Source: Limonium bicolor
Taxonomy: Eukaryota; Streptophyta; Magnoliopsida; Caryophyllales; Plumbaginaceae
Assembly (NCBI GenBank): GCA_023374045.1
Contig: CM041776.1
Location: forward strand, 352,091,796 to 352,155,795
Reading direction: 5' to 3'
Length of the DNA: 64,000 nucleotides
Below the pieces are notes generated by a model that worked only from the letters and a program-made list of their open reading frames with translations, ran no database searches and was not told where the DNA came from. Shown here one piece after another: positions 10,160 through 23,092 of this stretch. Numbering within the stretch: position 1 is the stretch's first letter; each line of letters starts with the position of its first letter. The position numbers and the translations under genes were made by a program.

Positions 10160-12548
10160 AGGACGGGCTTTATCAGCACTGCACGACCTGCCTGAGAAAC
10201 CCTCTTGCTCCAAGAGTGGAGGCGCTTGTACACCCTATCCTTCAGGTACTGAAAAATTGTGGAGCGATTATTGCCAATATGACTAGGGAAACCCAAATAA
10301 ACTCCCAAATCAGGGACCTGACGTGCACCAAGAGCCATGGTAATATCATGCCGTAAGGAATAACGGAGACGCTTAGGGAAAAAAGTGCTGATTTATCATT
10401 GTTAATACATTGCCCAGAAGATGAAGAGAAATCCTCCAAAATATCCCTTAGCACTTGTGCATTAGACACAGATGTTGAACCCAAGATCATACAATCATCA
10501 GCAAACATGAGATTCGTGATTTGTTGAGGAAGGCCCCTAATTGTAAAACCCTTGTAAGACCAGTGTCGGAAGCCAAAGTAAGGGAGGACGAAAGGACCTC
10601 CATACAACAGATAAACAGAAATGGGGAAAGGGGGTCACCCTGACGGAGGCCCCGATGAGGTTGGAATAAATTGTCCGGGTACCCATTAATAAGAACATCC
10701 ATTGTGACCGAAGAGAGACACTTGGAGACCAGAGCAACCCATGCTGGATGAAAACCCATACTGCGAAGAACTGCCAAAAGGAAAGACCATTCTACCCTGT
10801 CAAAAGCCTTTGACATGTCCACTTTATATGCAAAAAACCCCCTCTGAGTAGCCGTGGAGGACCGAATCAGATGAAGGATCTCATGGGCTAGAAAGACTTG
10901 ATCAGTAATCATTCTGTCACCAACAAAAGCAGTCTGATTTTCTGAGATGACGTGGGGCATGACGGCCTTGATACGGTTCACTAGCACCTTAGCAATGACA
11001 CGGTAGATAGTGTTACAAAGCGAAATAGGTCGATAATCCTGAACAGTAACAACATTATTTTTCTTGGGAATGAGGACCAAGTGCGTGTGGTTAACCCCTG
11101 GTGGGACAACCGGGGTATTTAAAAACTGTAGTGCAGTAGAAATGAAATCTTCACTTATGACTGGCCAAAAGCTATTGAGGAAAACGCCATTGATTCCATC
11201 TGGACCAGGAGCTTTCGAAGGATTCATCTGCTTGAAAGCTGTAACAACCTCTACTCTGGTGTATGGCAGACCCATTGACTGAAACAACGGCTGAGGGACA
11301 CGGTCCTCCACACAAGAGAGGAGGTGCGGATTAGGAGCTGGGGCAGTCGATGAGAAAAGATTAACAAAGTATGTGCGTGCAACTGACTCAATTCCATGCC
11401 AAGAAGATTGGGGGGCATGAATCCCTGAAGACAAGGCCAAAATAGTGTTGACACTCGCACGTGTCCTGATTCTGGAATGGAAAAAAGCTGAATTTTGATC
11501 CCCCGCCTGTAACCATGATTGACGAGAACGTTGCTGCAATCTCACCTCATCCTTAAGCAAAAGATCATCCAAGGATCGAGTAAGACGATTCCACTGGGCT
11601 GAGGTGGCCGGGGTTGCAGGTGCGGATTCGAGCTGAAGCAATTCTTGCTCAACGACATGCACACGTTTTTTTCACGCCAATATTGCCTAGAGCCCCATTG
11701 GCGCAACTGTGAGCCACACTGAGAGACCTTGGCCTGATAAGGAACTGAAGGCCCACACGCACGCCAAACCTGATGAACTATTCGACGGCATTGTGGGTCA
11801 GAGGCCCAACAGTTCTCAAAACGGAAGGGCTTACGGCCCATACGAGTGGAAGGGGAAAGATACAACAAAATTGGTTTGTGGTCTGACCAACCCCATGGAA
11901 GATGGGTGTTCTGCGCATTAGGGAAACGATGATGCCAGACATCATTGCAAAGGAAACGGTCAAGGCGTGACTTGGCAGGAGATGAAGTATGCGATTTTTT
12001 TGTGAAAGTAAAGCAACTTCCCTTATACCCCAGATCATGAAGGTTGCAATCGGTTACACATTTCCTGAAAGCCAACATACTAGGAGAACGACGAGAACTT
12101 AGTCCTAAATGTTCCGATGGAAGCAAAACCTCATTGAGGTCACCACAGAGCAACCATGGCCCTTGCCACTGAGAAGAAAGATACCGCAAAAGGACCAAGT
12201 TTTCCATTTATCGTTCGAATTGGACCAGCCATACATGCCTGTGATACGCCACCCAAAACCCCCACCATCCTGAACCACAACATCCACATGACGAGAAGAA
12301 AGACCAAGAACAGACAGACTTACAAAAGACTTCCAAAAAAACGCCACTCCCCCTGAGCGGCCCTCACTATCCCCCGCTACCCAAAAATAAGCACTGAACA
12401 AAGACGCAACCCTACACATTTCAACAGATGATAACTTGTTTTCACAAAGAAAAAACATCGAAGGAGAGGCAGACAACACCACACCCTTCATCCAACGAAC
12501 TGACGCAGCCTTGCCAAGGCCACGACAGTTCAGAGACAGTATTGACAT
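10160..12548 (-). pseudogene. LINE ORF2: endonuclease and reverse transcriptase, truncated
   Basis: ORF2 would encode the enzyme for target-primed reverse transcription. An apurinic-type endonuclease comes first, with SLNCRGLG, FLCENK, GDLNEV and WSDHKP carrying its catalytic residues. Reverse transcriptase motifs follow in order: KAPGPDGING, VLIPKKN, DYRPISLCN, DMSKAFDRVEW, GLRQGDPLSPFLF and, in a shifted frame near 10500, FADDCMI, the catalytic aspartate pair. Frame breaks lie near 12200, 11660, 10570 and 10340. The C-terminal part is missing because LARD-A1 inserted at 10160. Not functional as assembled. Confidence 0.85.
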
Positions 12549-13633
12549 TTATGCTGGGCGGCTCTGGGCTTCCCCCAGAGGTGCCTGTTCTGTTGTTGGT
12601 GAATCGCCATTCCTGCCGCGTTTGACCTTGGAACCAGAGGAGACAGCATCATCAGGAGACGACACTGGCAAGGCAAGAACCATCTTACGTTTCCTTGAAG
12701 CTGAAGTCTGGGAAGTCTCCGCAATCTCTCCCTCCTCAAGCTCCATATCTGCTGCGGGATTGGAGTGAACAACTGGAGCAACAGTGTGATGCGGGGCAGC
12801 AGAACGGACATCCTCAGACGAAGCACTTCCCTTGTAAACAGAACGGTCTTCTGGAACATGGGCTGGGCCACCACAAACAAACCCAGGGTTTTGAGCCTTT
12901 AGCCACATACCGTACTGAAAGTCGGTGATCGGAGCAGATGGACGGGTAGGACAATCAGCTGTGAGATGGTTGAACTGACCACAGATGAAACACAGATTTG
13001 GTAGGCGCTCATAAGCCAGACGAAGCACCTGTGACTTTCCATGAAGCGCAATCGTGATAAAACGAAGTACAGGACGGGTGACATTTAACTTAACCTTCAG
13101 GCGCATAAACGAGCCACTGAAACGAGAATCATAATCTATATACTCCATAAAAATACCAAGCTTCTCACCCAGCTTCTTGGCAAACTGCGGATGCATGAAC
13201 TGGAGAGGGACATCTTGAACTCGTACCCAAAACGGCGCCCATTCAAAGCAATGAGCTGATGGTGGTGAGTGTGGATCAATGGCAGATAAAACCAGGAGAC
13301 TCCCATCTACTGTCCATGGGCCGCGACCGAGGATGTCTTGAACATGCTCCTCATCTAGTAACGCAAAAAGGTAAAGGCTGGAGCCCAAACTACGAAACTT
13401 CAGTTGGCCCTCGAAGTGCCAGGCCCTTGACAGGGTACGCTCCATTGAGGCGAAATCCACAGCTTTGCTGATGAAGACCTTCCCCAGCACAGAGGAGGCC
13501 ATGGTAGTATCCGCATAAGTTTGTTGAATATCATCAACATCAATTTGTCTTCCTCAGCAGCAGTAAGGTTGAGCCCTGCATATTTCGTGGAGAGCTCATC
13601 CACAGGCGGAGTGGGTGTTGATGAAGAAGCCAT
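12549..13633 (-). pseudogene. LINE ORF1: DUF4283-like RNA-binding protein with CCHC zinc knuckle
   Basis: The protein is likely the nucleic-acid-binding chaperone of the LINE ribonucleoprotein. The chosen start at 13633 opens MASSSTPTPPVDELSTKYAG, a typical plant LINE ORF1 beginning. A one-base frame break near 13540 moves the reading into the frame that includes MASSVLGKVF. The next ~150 residues look like a DUF4283 domain (GPWTVDGSLL, PFWVRVQDVPL). A zinc knuckle CFICGQFNHLTADC follows at residues 171-184 of that segment. The tail is acidic then basic and ends at a TAA that directly abuts the ATG of ORF2. The break may be real decay or an assembly error. Confidence 0.82.
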
Positions 13634-13840
13634 CAGAGGTTGGGAAATTTTAGGGCGTAAGCAGCAGCAAAGAAGAAAGAAGTGGCGGTAATAAGCATAA
13701 GTTGAAGACAGAAGGAGAACTTGGTGCTTGTACACTCCTGCTAATTGTGTATATATGCATGGTGGTGGATACCACTTATACCAAAGTGAAATGATTAGGT
13801 CTAGCTGTGATGGTGATTTGCATGATAATAATCGCTCCAT

Positions 13841-15383
13841 GTGTCTTGACCTATGGGTTAACGTGTGACGATGAGTTTGACAGGGTTAGTGGTGATTCAG
13901 TTTCCATGCATGTGCGGTTGCAGATGGCGGCGACCAATGCATGGACATACTGTAGGTTGATTAGGGCTTGGAACACGAAGCGTTGCTGGGTATCATGGCC
14001 TTGGAGAAGAAATTACTGCTGTTGAGTCGGCGCACTGCGAGAGGAAACCCACTGCGAGAGGAAACCTTAGTATATGTCAAGTTAAGGGGGCCGCTTTTCT
14101 TTTTCTCTTCTCATATTGATACACAAATCCTCGATTAATAAAGTAAGGAATACATTTATGGGAACATTTATTTTATTCTAAGGTTGCTTTGGTTTCAGTG
14201 AGCATAATGTTTCATGTTTTCATACATAATCAGGATGGAAGGTCATATATTGTCAGTAAGACTAGCAGTTGTACAGTGTATGCTGTTCAAAATATCGTAA
14301 GGATTAATTCTGTCGGTGCAAACACCTAATCTTATATTTCTTGCATTCTTACCAAATTTGATTGATATTTGTGGTGAATTTGCAAGGTGTCAAAGGTTCC
14401 ACATTTTTTCTACTTGTCGCATGTTACCTTATGTTTTTTTAATCTTTCTCAACCGCAAATAAACCTTTGAAATGTGGGATTATTAACAAGTGCTATAGAA
14501 AATTTGCGGGTACATTGGTGGTCCCCACACTAATCTTTATGCTTCTTTTTCAAATACTGAAGTTCTTCACACTCAGACAACTAACATCATAATGAACCAT
14601 TTGAACATGCATGAATTGGTTGGTACTCCATTCTAAAGGTGATCACATGGTCAGGATGGTCAAATTCAGGTCGGGCTTGCAAAGATTTTAGGCTCATCGG
14701 TCTATTTCTAATTTCTAAGCCTGCTTTTTTATGGGCTGGGTCGGTCTGGTTTTTTCCCACCTCTGCCGCTATCCAGCCCATCCAGCTTGGTTTTTCATTT
14801 TTAATAAATAATTCATAAAAACTTAAATAAATAAGAAAATTCTAAATAAAAGTTTAAATAAATAATAAAATTCTACATAAACTATTAAATAATTAATAAA
14901 ACTCTAAAACAAATTATGTAAATTATATTATATTTTAAAAAATATTATATATTTCAATTTGGGTTGTGCTAGATTTTTGTTCGGGATCAAAAATTTTAGT
15001 GAAGTCAGGCCCGGTTTTTGTTTCGAGCCTTGTATTTTGTCCAAACGTGCCTAAATTTTTATCAAGCTCAATTTTTTAGGCTTTTTTCATATCAGGTTGG
15101 GTCACTGGGCCGAGTTGGCTTTGATCAACTCTACAGTCCATTTTCATTGGGTAAAGTAGTTTCTTGGCATTGTATGTTGATATTGGCAATTGATTTTGTT
15201 ATGGAAGTACCTCCTTGAACCACTCAAACATAACAGTGAAGTTTACATCACTCCAACCATACTTTGCTATCAAATTAAGGTAACATTCAGTTTGTTGAGG
15301 TTTGACACATCACACCCAGGATATAATGAAGTCTTAGCCGACTCCTTCAAATTTTCTTGCACACCATGCCTGGCGGAATCACC
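13841..15383. other. Intergenic DNA with old repeat remnants
   Basis: I find no gene here. A perfect 17-bp tandem duplication (CACTGCGAGAGGAAACC) is at 14033-14066 and may mark the old LINE 5' edge. From about 14640 to 15110 the text has degenerate GGGCTGGGTCGG-like stretches and long A/T runs, as in decayed non-autonomous DNA transposons. The rest is unremarkable AT-rich sequence. Confidence 0.5.
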
Positions 15384-15388
15384 CCATT
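15384..15388. repeat. Target-site duplication CCATT, left copy (LARD-A2)
   Basis: CCATT directly precedes the LTR start at 15389 and also directly follows the LTR end at 41058 (41059-41063). This ties the two distant LTR pieces into one original insertion. Confidence 0.8.
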
Positions 15389-18300
15389 TGTAACACCCCT
15401 ACCGCTAATACCCTCATTACCGTCTAAACTCCTCATACTTCCATACTTACGCAGCGGATACTTTCTTACACAACAGTGGGTGATACAAAGCCGTTAGCCA
15501 CCCACGTGACTAACAAGGCCTACTACTACTTACAGCATCGGTCTGATGGACCGGAACACCCGAGTACTACACAATTACAATCCATACTCCAATTACAAAC
15601 CGGGTACTACAATTCAACATTCAATACAATACTCCATAATTACAATAAAATATACCGAGTTTACTAAGATCCAAATCCAAATACAACGATTCTTTCAAGT
15701 TTATACATACTCATTAAGAGTCTAGCATCTACCCATTCCTTACAAACTACATACTTTCCAAATACATAATGGTATACCCCTTGGTAGGTACACCGACACT
15801 TCAAAGGCTACAAGCCTTATACAATTCTTTACTATCTACAATTCATTCCTAGCTATCTAAGCATAGCCGCCGGTCTCTTACTATGAGCATAACCGCTTCG
15901 GGTACCTGTACAATAAAAACAGTGCCCCAAGGGGCTCAGCTTACGCTGCATATGAAATCTGCATACCCCGCGTACTAGCGAGGGTACGCCGACCACTTGG
16001 TCAAATACATGCAGTCCATTTTACTCATACATACATACATGCTTTCAATCATAATATTACAATACATCACAAAGCATACATACATACATTTCCATACATA
16101 CAAGGAAGACATTACAAGTCAACCATTTACACTTACCTTTACGGAAATACGCTTCTACAATACATACACTATGCTTGTTAGCTTCTTTTACCCACCCGGA
16201 TTAATCGGGTGTACATTACTCTTTTACTCAAGGTCAATGACTTACATTAGCCAAGACCATTACTCATACAATACTTTACTTACTACTTACTGAAGTCAAG
16301 TCGGTGTGACCTCCGGGCAGGGACTACACCGTCCTACCACCGGGCTTTAGGGTGGCTCACCATTCTAGGATGCTACCCATTTAAGGGATTTGGTCCATAG
16401 AAAGGATTCAGGCCAAGAATTGGATCCAACCTTTTGTGTCTCCTCATCCTCACGCGTGGCTGAAACTATATCGGACTTCTACTCATTCCATTTTATTCAT
16501 TACTCAAGTTAGGAGTTAGGTAGTTAGGAATTAGTAGAAGTCATCACATCCATACCAAGGAATAATACATTACACAAGTACACAACACTTACACATACAC
16601 TTCATCCTCATCCATTCATTTCATGAATTATATAAACTAAATGTTCAAGGCGATATAACAAGAACAATACAAAACAAGCACAAGTAAGTGCATTAAAATC
16701 CGATTCGTGCATTTATCTTATTTAGGTGATCAAATAAGCACACAAATCGGGGTAACCAGGTTAGGATACAGAGCATGAGGAAATCATACCTTTCACCGGG
16801 GTTAACTTTACCGGGTGTCCTCACGTTCCTTTGGTTCACCCTTGTTCCTCGAGTCTTACTCTCGAACCACTGACTACATGCCAAATGGTTCTATTAATAT
16901 TGCGCATTACGGTATGTACAAAATTGCTACTCCCGTACTTACCCCGTTATCCAGTCATTTCGGTTTAACTTAATGTTCTTAAACTCACAACTTTCTTAAT
17001 CACTTCTCAAACTTGTTTACACTTCTTAGGACCTTTAAAGGTCCCCAAACAACTCCTAAACAATTCCTATAACCAATACCATTCAATCCCCCCATGTTTT
17101 AAAGCCTAAAAAGTACTCACGGGTGAATTCTGGGGGTGGTCCGGGACTTGGTCCGGACTCAAAGTCCCGGACCAATGTTCTGATGTACTCTCGGCTGTTT
17201 TTTTCATTGTGGTCCGGGACTTGGTCCTGGACCTAGGTCCCGGACCAATGCCAATTTTTACTCTCGAAGTGTTTTTGATGCGGTCCGGGACTTGGTACAT
17301 ATTCTAGGTCCCGGACCTTGCTAAAAACTGCTACTAGGTTGATTTTTCAACCCCAAATCAACCCTTAATCCACCTCTGATCATTCCATAATCTTTCCACA
17401 TGTTTCATACATGTTTAAACACACTAAAACACTCCTTAAAACTCCTTAAATCCTTGGTCCAATCCTTACTCAACTTCTTGCTCAATTTCTACAAATTTCC
17501 ATTCTCATTTTTACAATTTGCACTCTTGTGCATTCCTACACTTCTCTTGCACTTTGCACTTTGTCCTAACTCCATTTTACCATTCCAATTCATTTCCAAG
17601 CAAATACACTATCTATACCCAAGTCCAACACTCATTTTACTTAATCTTGCACACTAGTTCTTCCTAGATTTTCCAATGCATTACAACACTTCTTGCTTAA
17701 GATTTTACACCCTTTTATTCTCATACTACGACTAACACTCCATGGTTACTAAACATCTCTACTCAACCCAATACACACCTTGGTTCTCCCATTCACCAAG
17801 TCATCCAAAAATGCATATTTCCTACTAAAATTTTGCCATAGTTTGCCTACAAATCTAACTTATCCACATTCGTCCACTCTCACCAAAATCATTCCTAAAC
17901 TAGCCACACCCATACAAGGATCCTACCAGCACTCAAAGCAATATCAATTTATCAATACTTCCTCAAACAACAATACCAATACATATACTTAAATTACTTG
18001 GCTCTAAGGCCTTCAATTCCAGCACCAATTCACAAGTACTCTTAAACTTCCACCAGCTACATTCTTAGTACAATACTTTGGGTTCATTCATTACTTTACC
18101 CATTCCCATTATTCTAATGCATTAAAATTTGCATTAAGAAGGATTTCTTACCTTAAGCTTATAATTCCTTCTTTTCTTTTCCAATTCTCCTCTTTCTCTC
18201 TTTCTTGCACAAAATCGGTCAAGTGGGCAATGGATTTTCCAAACTCCATTCCCATCACCCAAGGAACGCAAAAATAAGTGTAATTAAAATACTAACCTGA

Positions 18301-19472
18301 GAATAATACTAATTCATTGAAATGCTTAAAACACCAAATCTAGGGTTTACCTTTGGAATCTTTTAAGAAGGGTTTTAGCCCTTGGTTCAAGAAGGTGATC
18401 CCACCACCATTGGAAGGTTGGAATGATGCTCAAAAGAGAGAGAAAAATGGAGCATTACAATGGGGAAAAATCGGCTACAAAGAGAGATGGAGGAAACATG
18501 AGTTTTTCATGGAAATGTTTACCTTAATGGAGAGATGAGACTCCAAGCTTCAATTTGGTACTATTTTCTCTTCAAATGGGTAAAACCCATGGAGATGAAC
18601 TTCCTCATTTTGAGATTTTGAAAAGATAGAAAGGTAGAGCTTGGAGAGAGGAGCAAGAATATATACTTATTTTTGCATTTCGAGTTCACATGAGGCTAGA
18701 GCATGAAGGAGAAGGGAGGAAACCATTTGGAGCTTTCTTTGGGAGCTTCAAAATCACCCAACCAGAGGAAGAAGAAGAGGGAAATCGGTTGGGAGAAAAG
18801 AAATGGGAGAGAGAAGAGAGAAATGAGAGGTGAGAAAGTGTGTAAGTTGCTTTTTACTTTTTCTCCCTTTTTGCTTTTTGACTTCTTTATTTAATTAGCT
18901 AGTCTAGTGTGAGTGTGTGAGAGCTTATTGAATTATTAAAACCGGCCCCACACAGTACTACTAGTTGGAGCGTTTTTCATCTTTTACAGAAAATGCTCGT
19001 TAATTTACCCGGTTTTGGTACTATTCACTAACCAGGCCCGTTTTCCGGAATTTTCTTGTCTCTTTAATTTTATTGGCAATTAAGCTTCCATTAATGCTTA
19101 TTATATTTATTTAATGAACTATAATTTTTACGGGTTCGTTTGACCACTCAAAGTCACGTTTTCGGGTTTTCTCGAAAAACGTGCGCTAAAGCTCTATTAG
19201 CGTTTTCATTCATTATTTGGATCAGTTCTCTTCGGGAATCGTTCCCGTATATTAATTAGGCATGAATAAGCCTTAGGAATCCACATAATACTCTAACCGA
19301 GGTCTCATACCTCCTATGGTTATATAACACTTATTTAACGTTTTTCACTTTCTAAGCGTTTCTTCATTTCTTTTGGATTTATTTCCCTTACCAAAATTAC
19401 TTAGGCACTATTAGGCCCTTAAATACATATTAGAATAATTTTAATCACTATATTTATGTTTAGGGTATTTCA
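15389..19472 (-). mobile_element. LARD-A2, 3' LTR
   Basis: A 4084-bp LTR, TGTAACACC to GGTATTTCA on the plus strand, of the same family as LARD-A1 but clearly diverged. A minus-strand polypurine tract adjoins its right side at 19477-19486, making it the 3' LTR of a minus-strand element. It has the near-end hairpin at 15493-15514 and a three-copy GGTCCGGG array at 17138-17317. From 17808 onward it matches 39392-41058, the surviving part of the 5' LTR. A 61-codon frame at 18353-18538 has a counterpart in that copy but no recognisable domain. Confidence 0.9.
17138..17317. repeat. GGTCCGGG hairpin array, three copies (LARD-A2 LTR)
   Basis: 36-bp inverted repeats start at 17138, 17211 and 17282 (spacing 73 and 71). 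The stem core is GGTCCGGGAC/GTCCCGGACC. Spacers contain ACTCTCG about 13 bases after each hairpin. The position in the LTR, about 1.7 kb from the TGTAACACC end, matches LARD-A1. The other LTR of this element has lost this region. Confidence 0.92.
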
Positions 19473-21000
19473 ATCTACCCCCCTTAAGGAACTTTACCCT
19501 CAAAGTTGTTCAAAGTTGAGGGATTACTATTTCCGCTCATTCAGACATAACTAATGCCTAAGATCATACATTCCTCATCCTTAAAATCCCCAAATCCATT
19601 ACTCAAGTATCTACATACAACACCATGCAAATATACCACAATCACTCCGATCCGCATTACAACCAACCATCCGGTTTTACTCTACAAGGTTTATACATAC
19701 ATACAATGCAAAGCTATCCCAAAGCAATGCAATACACAATACGATCCCGCAGGCACCCATGTCATCTAGACACAGGACTCCTCTACGTCTCGCTGCCCTT
19801 GGAATAATACAACATGATACACCACCACCATTCTCTGGTATAAGCTTCAACCAAATCCTCATTCTCAAATCTGAAGGAAAATCCTTTCCCAACCCCTACT
19901 TAGAAATCTTTCTACAACACAGCAACTCCAAATTCCAATTTATGTTCATTACATCTATCCTATGCGTGATTCTTGTGACCACTTAAGGGGAGCTTCAAGA
20001 ATCATTCGACCCTGATGTGATCAGCATCAGTGTTGAACTATCATTCCACCCCAATTTGTGTTCGGTTTTCCTTGATCTGATCAGGATCAAGTTTGACTTC
20101 CCACACCAGTTTCAAACAATCAAATAATTCAATTATTTCAATTTTCTATCTTTTTACTCTTCCTAGTCATGATTACAAATTCACACATCTCCAAAGGATG
20201 GAATTCAGTCCATCAATCATCCTCAATCTACTTCCAAATGCTTTACTTCGAGGTTCAATGCCTATGGGGCTCATTTCATCGACTTTTGCTACTTTCGTCC
20301 ATTACTCTTCATTATCTCAAATAATCTAACTAAGGAACACGATACTTGTGGAATTCAATCGTCCTCAATTTATTTCCCAGGACTTACCTAGGAATACACT
20401 ACTTATGGGTTCCATTCATCAACTACTCTCAATTATTTCGTACTATTTCTTTGAGGGATACAATACTTGTGGTGCTCTGTCCACTACTCATTCTCACTTG
20501 TCTCAAAACAATCACCTAGGGAACTCAATTTCCTCTAGGTTCTACATCGGTTTTATACTGACTCATGCATCGTAATGCCATGTCTAACTTCAAATAGACA
20601 TACACTATAGGGATTATCATTCCCCAGGAGTTTCTCTACTCTTTTTTACCAATACTCTCACACTGGAGTTACAAGATGGGTATATTCATCTTATGGTATT
20701 TGCATCTCTCGTGCCTAATTACCACAATTACAATATGAATGAATACGTATGTTTATTTAACATAAGTACCAATCATCAATCAATTCTCATTTGTGCTATG
20801 CACATTATAGTTTACGTGTTTTATACGTGCAATTTCCACTAAGCGGTTTTTCGCTCTACCCCCCTTAAAAGGGATTACGCCCACGTAATCTACCATATGT
20901 TATCATTGAACATTGGTTCACTTAATTCTGGCACTCTGGAGCATTTTAGCTTCCCTGCGTTCTATTACTCAATGTATTCTGGTCAAAGGGTCTTAACCAT
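19473..21000 (-). mobile_element. LARD-A2, internal region (to the assembly gap)
   Basis: The sequence parallels 457 to about 1826 of LARD-A1, including the paired inverted repeats (20012-20090) and the internal polypurine-like tract with hairpin (20857-20890). It is non-coding. It breaks off at the N run within a phrase (GGTCAAAGGGTCTTAACCAT) that continues in LARD-A1 at 1825, so at least 4 kb of internal region is missing or hidden in the gap. Confidence 0.85.
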
Positions 21001-21500
21001 NNNNNNNNNNNNNNNNNNNNNNNNNNNNNNNNNNNNNNNNNNNNNNNNNNNNNNNNNNNNNNNNNNNNNNNNNNNNNNNNNNNNNNNNNNNNNNNNNNNN
21101 NNNNNNNNNNNNNNNNNNNNNNNNNNNNNNNNNNNNNNNNNNNNNNNNNNNNNNNNNNNNNNNNNNNNNNNNNNNNNNNNNNNNNNNNNNNNNNNNNNNN
21201 NNNNNNNNNNNNNNNNNNNNNNNNNNNNNNNNNNNNNNNNNNNNNNNNNNNNNNNNNNNNNNNNNNNNNNNNNNNNNNNNNNNNNNNNNNNNNNNNNNNN
21301 NNNNNNNNNNNNNNNNNNNNNNNNNNNNNNNNNNNNNNNNNNNNNNNNNNNNNNNNNNNNNNNNNNNNNNNNNNNNNNNNNNNNNNNNNNNNNNNNNNNN
21401 NNNNNNNNNNNNNNNNNNNNNNNNNNNNNNNNNNNNNNNNNNNNNNNNNNNNNNNNNNNNNNNNNNNNNNNNNNNNNNNNNNNNNNNNNNNNNNNNNNNN
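21001..21500. other. Assembly gap, 500 N
   Basis: Exactly 500 N, which looks like a placeholder of unknown true size. Left of it is LARD-A2 internal sequence, and right of it an unrelated plus-strand LTR, so the missing part is probably large. Open frames running through it are meaningless. Confidence 0.97.
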
Positions 21501-23016
21501 AATAATTGACAAGTTATAAGTGAAAAAGGGTGATTTAAGGCTTATTTGTGTCTACTGAGACATTGTGTGTGAAATGAGTGTATGAACCCATTATTTCGTG
21601 GTAAAATACCCTAAGATAATATTATTGAACTTATATGAAGGTGGGGTTCGAAGTCAACTTGTTTGACTTAAGGTTTGTATTGTTTCAAGCATGAAATATA
21701 AGTATGTTAACTATGGAAATGAGCTTGTTTATTGCTCTTGTGGTGGTGAACGAATGTTGCTGATGATTTGGTGTGTTATTTGATGTTTGAATATCATTGT
21801 AAAGGTGACTAATTTACTTGGAAACTTGTGATGATGATGGAACATGTGATCATGGATACTGGTGAGCCAATTTGGCCGACTACTGATTATTTTCCCACTA
21901 CCAATGAATTGTGGGCTAAGCTTTATGATCTACTCTAGGATTTCCCTACCCTAGGGGGTGTGCACACTTAAGGACATAAGGTGAGGTGGTATTTGTCCCA
22001 GGGACCGAGAGTTTGGGACTCTTTGTTGAAAGACCGGTACCTGAGGATTGGTGGAACTATTTTGGTGGAAACTATTATGTATATAATCCATGACACAAGG
22101 TGGAACTAATGAAACTATGAATCTGGTGGAACAAGTGGAATTATATCTTTGGTGGAATTACTGTAATTATGATTATATCATTGTTCCTGTAACAGGTGAA
22201 TGACGATAAGGTAAATTGTGTTGGTACTGATGAGCTAGTTATGATGATTCTGATGAATCAATTATGGTGGTTCTGGAAGAAATATTATGTGTATGAATTG
22301 TTGTGTGTATTTTATTATATTAAAGGTTTTATCCACTAAAATGAATTTTACAAGTTGAAGTGGGATTTACTCAGTTTCTCTGACTTTGGTTGCAACCCCT
22401 TTCTGTGTTGTATGTGATTTCTAGTTGTAGAGTAATGACAAGTGGATGGCACCTCTGGAGAGGGACGATTACAATACTAGTCACTTTCTAGCTACTTACT
22501 TAGTAAACTCACTAGAACTGAAAGAAGGAGTAGAAGTAGTGGTTGTAACTAAACCTCCGGTGAAAGCCCTTGAATATAAAAAGCTGAGTAGGCAACCAAG
22601 GATGAGGGTTTTGCCGGTGGAGTATGTTAGGAAGTTCTTTAAACCTCCTCCACGTGATGTTTAATAAGTTAACTCTAAGAACTTTTGAGGTTGGCTTTTG
22701 GAAGGTGAAACCGGTGTAAGATATTTTGGGGAAGATAAAGTAAGCGTGTAAGATAGATGGAAAAGGGTAATGTAGTAGTGGAGGGACTTTTGTAAAAGAT
22801 GGTATGTCATCTTTGGAAGGACTTTATGTAATATATTGTAAATTATGACTTCCTTAAGTTACTTAATCTTGTAGTGGTGTGGTGATCAATGAGTAGCCTT
22901 AGCATCCACTTTAGGGTGTGATGTGGCGGTAACATCCCTGAGATGAGTAGTCTTCCGCTGTGACAGATAGGTGTAATCTAGGCAATTAAAATGGTGAAAA
23001 ATTGGGGGTGTTACAA
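21501..23016 (+). mobile_element. Partial LTR, plus orientation, TGTTACA end
   Basis: The block ends GGGGGTGTTACA at 23016, the reverse complement of the TGTAACACCCC terminus seen in the LARDs, so it is an LTR end in the opposite orientation. A CCGCTG motif lies about 60 bases before the end, also as in the LARD LTRs. Its start is lost in the gap. No primer-binding site follows, so it is a 3' or solo LTR, or a junction made by rearrangement. A 72-codon frame at 22446-22664 has no domain I recognise. The sequence does not resemble LARD-A or LARD-B LTRs closely. Confidence 0.6.
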
Positions 23017-23092
23017 CTCTCCTCTCGCTAGTCCAAGGTCCGAGCCTGAAAGATCATTTAGGAGAATCAGAAGGAATTTATTCAATCACACC

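Larger units (their letters stand above)
10160..13840 (-). mobile_element. L1-type LINE, frameshifted, 3' part cut off by LARD-A1
   Basis: This is a minus-strand non-LTR retrotransposon with ORF1 (12549-13633) directly followed by ORF2 (from 12548). The reading frame for the region downstream of the reverse transcriptase stops at 10160, where the LARD-A1 LTR begins, so the remaining 3' end lies beyond LARD-A1, outside the window. The 5' boundary is not defined by a clear target-site duplication; the limit at 13840 is a guess. At least four frame breaks mean it cannot encode a full set of proteins as assembled. Confidence 0.85.

Noticed and set aside
18353..18538. 61-codon frame kept in both LARD-A2 LTRs (also 39938-40159)
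   Set aside because: Explained by shared LTR ancestry; ends differ and there is no family match I can name.
20897..21512. Open frames of about 200 codons on both strands
   Set aside because: They are almost entirely N from the assembly gap.
22446..22664. 72-codon frame in the plus-strand LTR fragment
   Set aside because: No known domain, and LTR interiors often hold such frames by chance.
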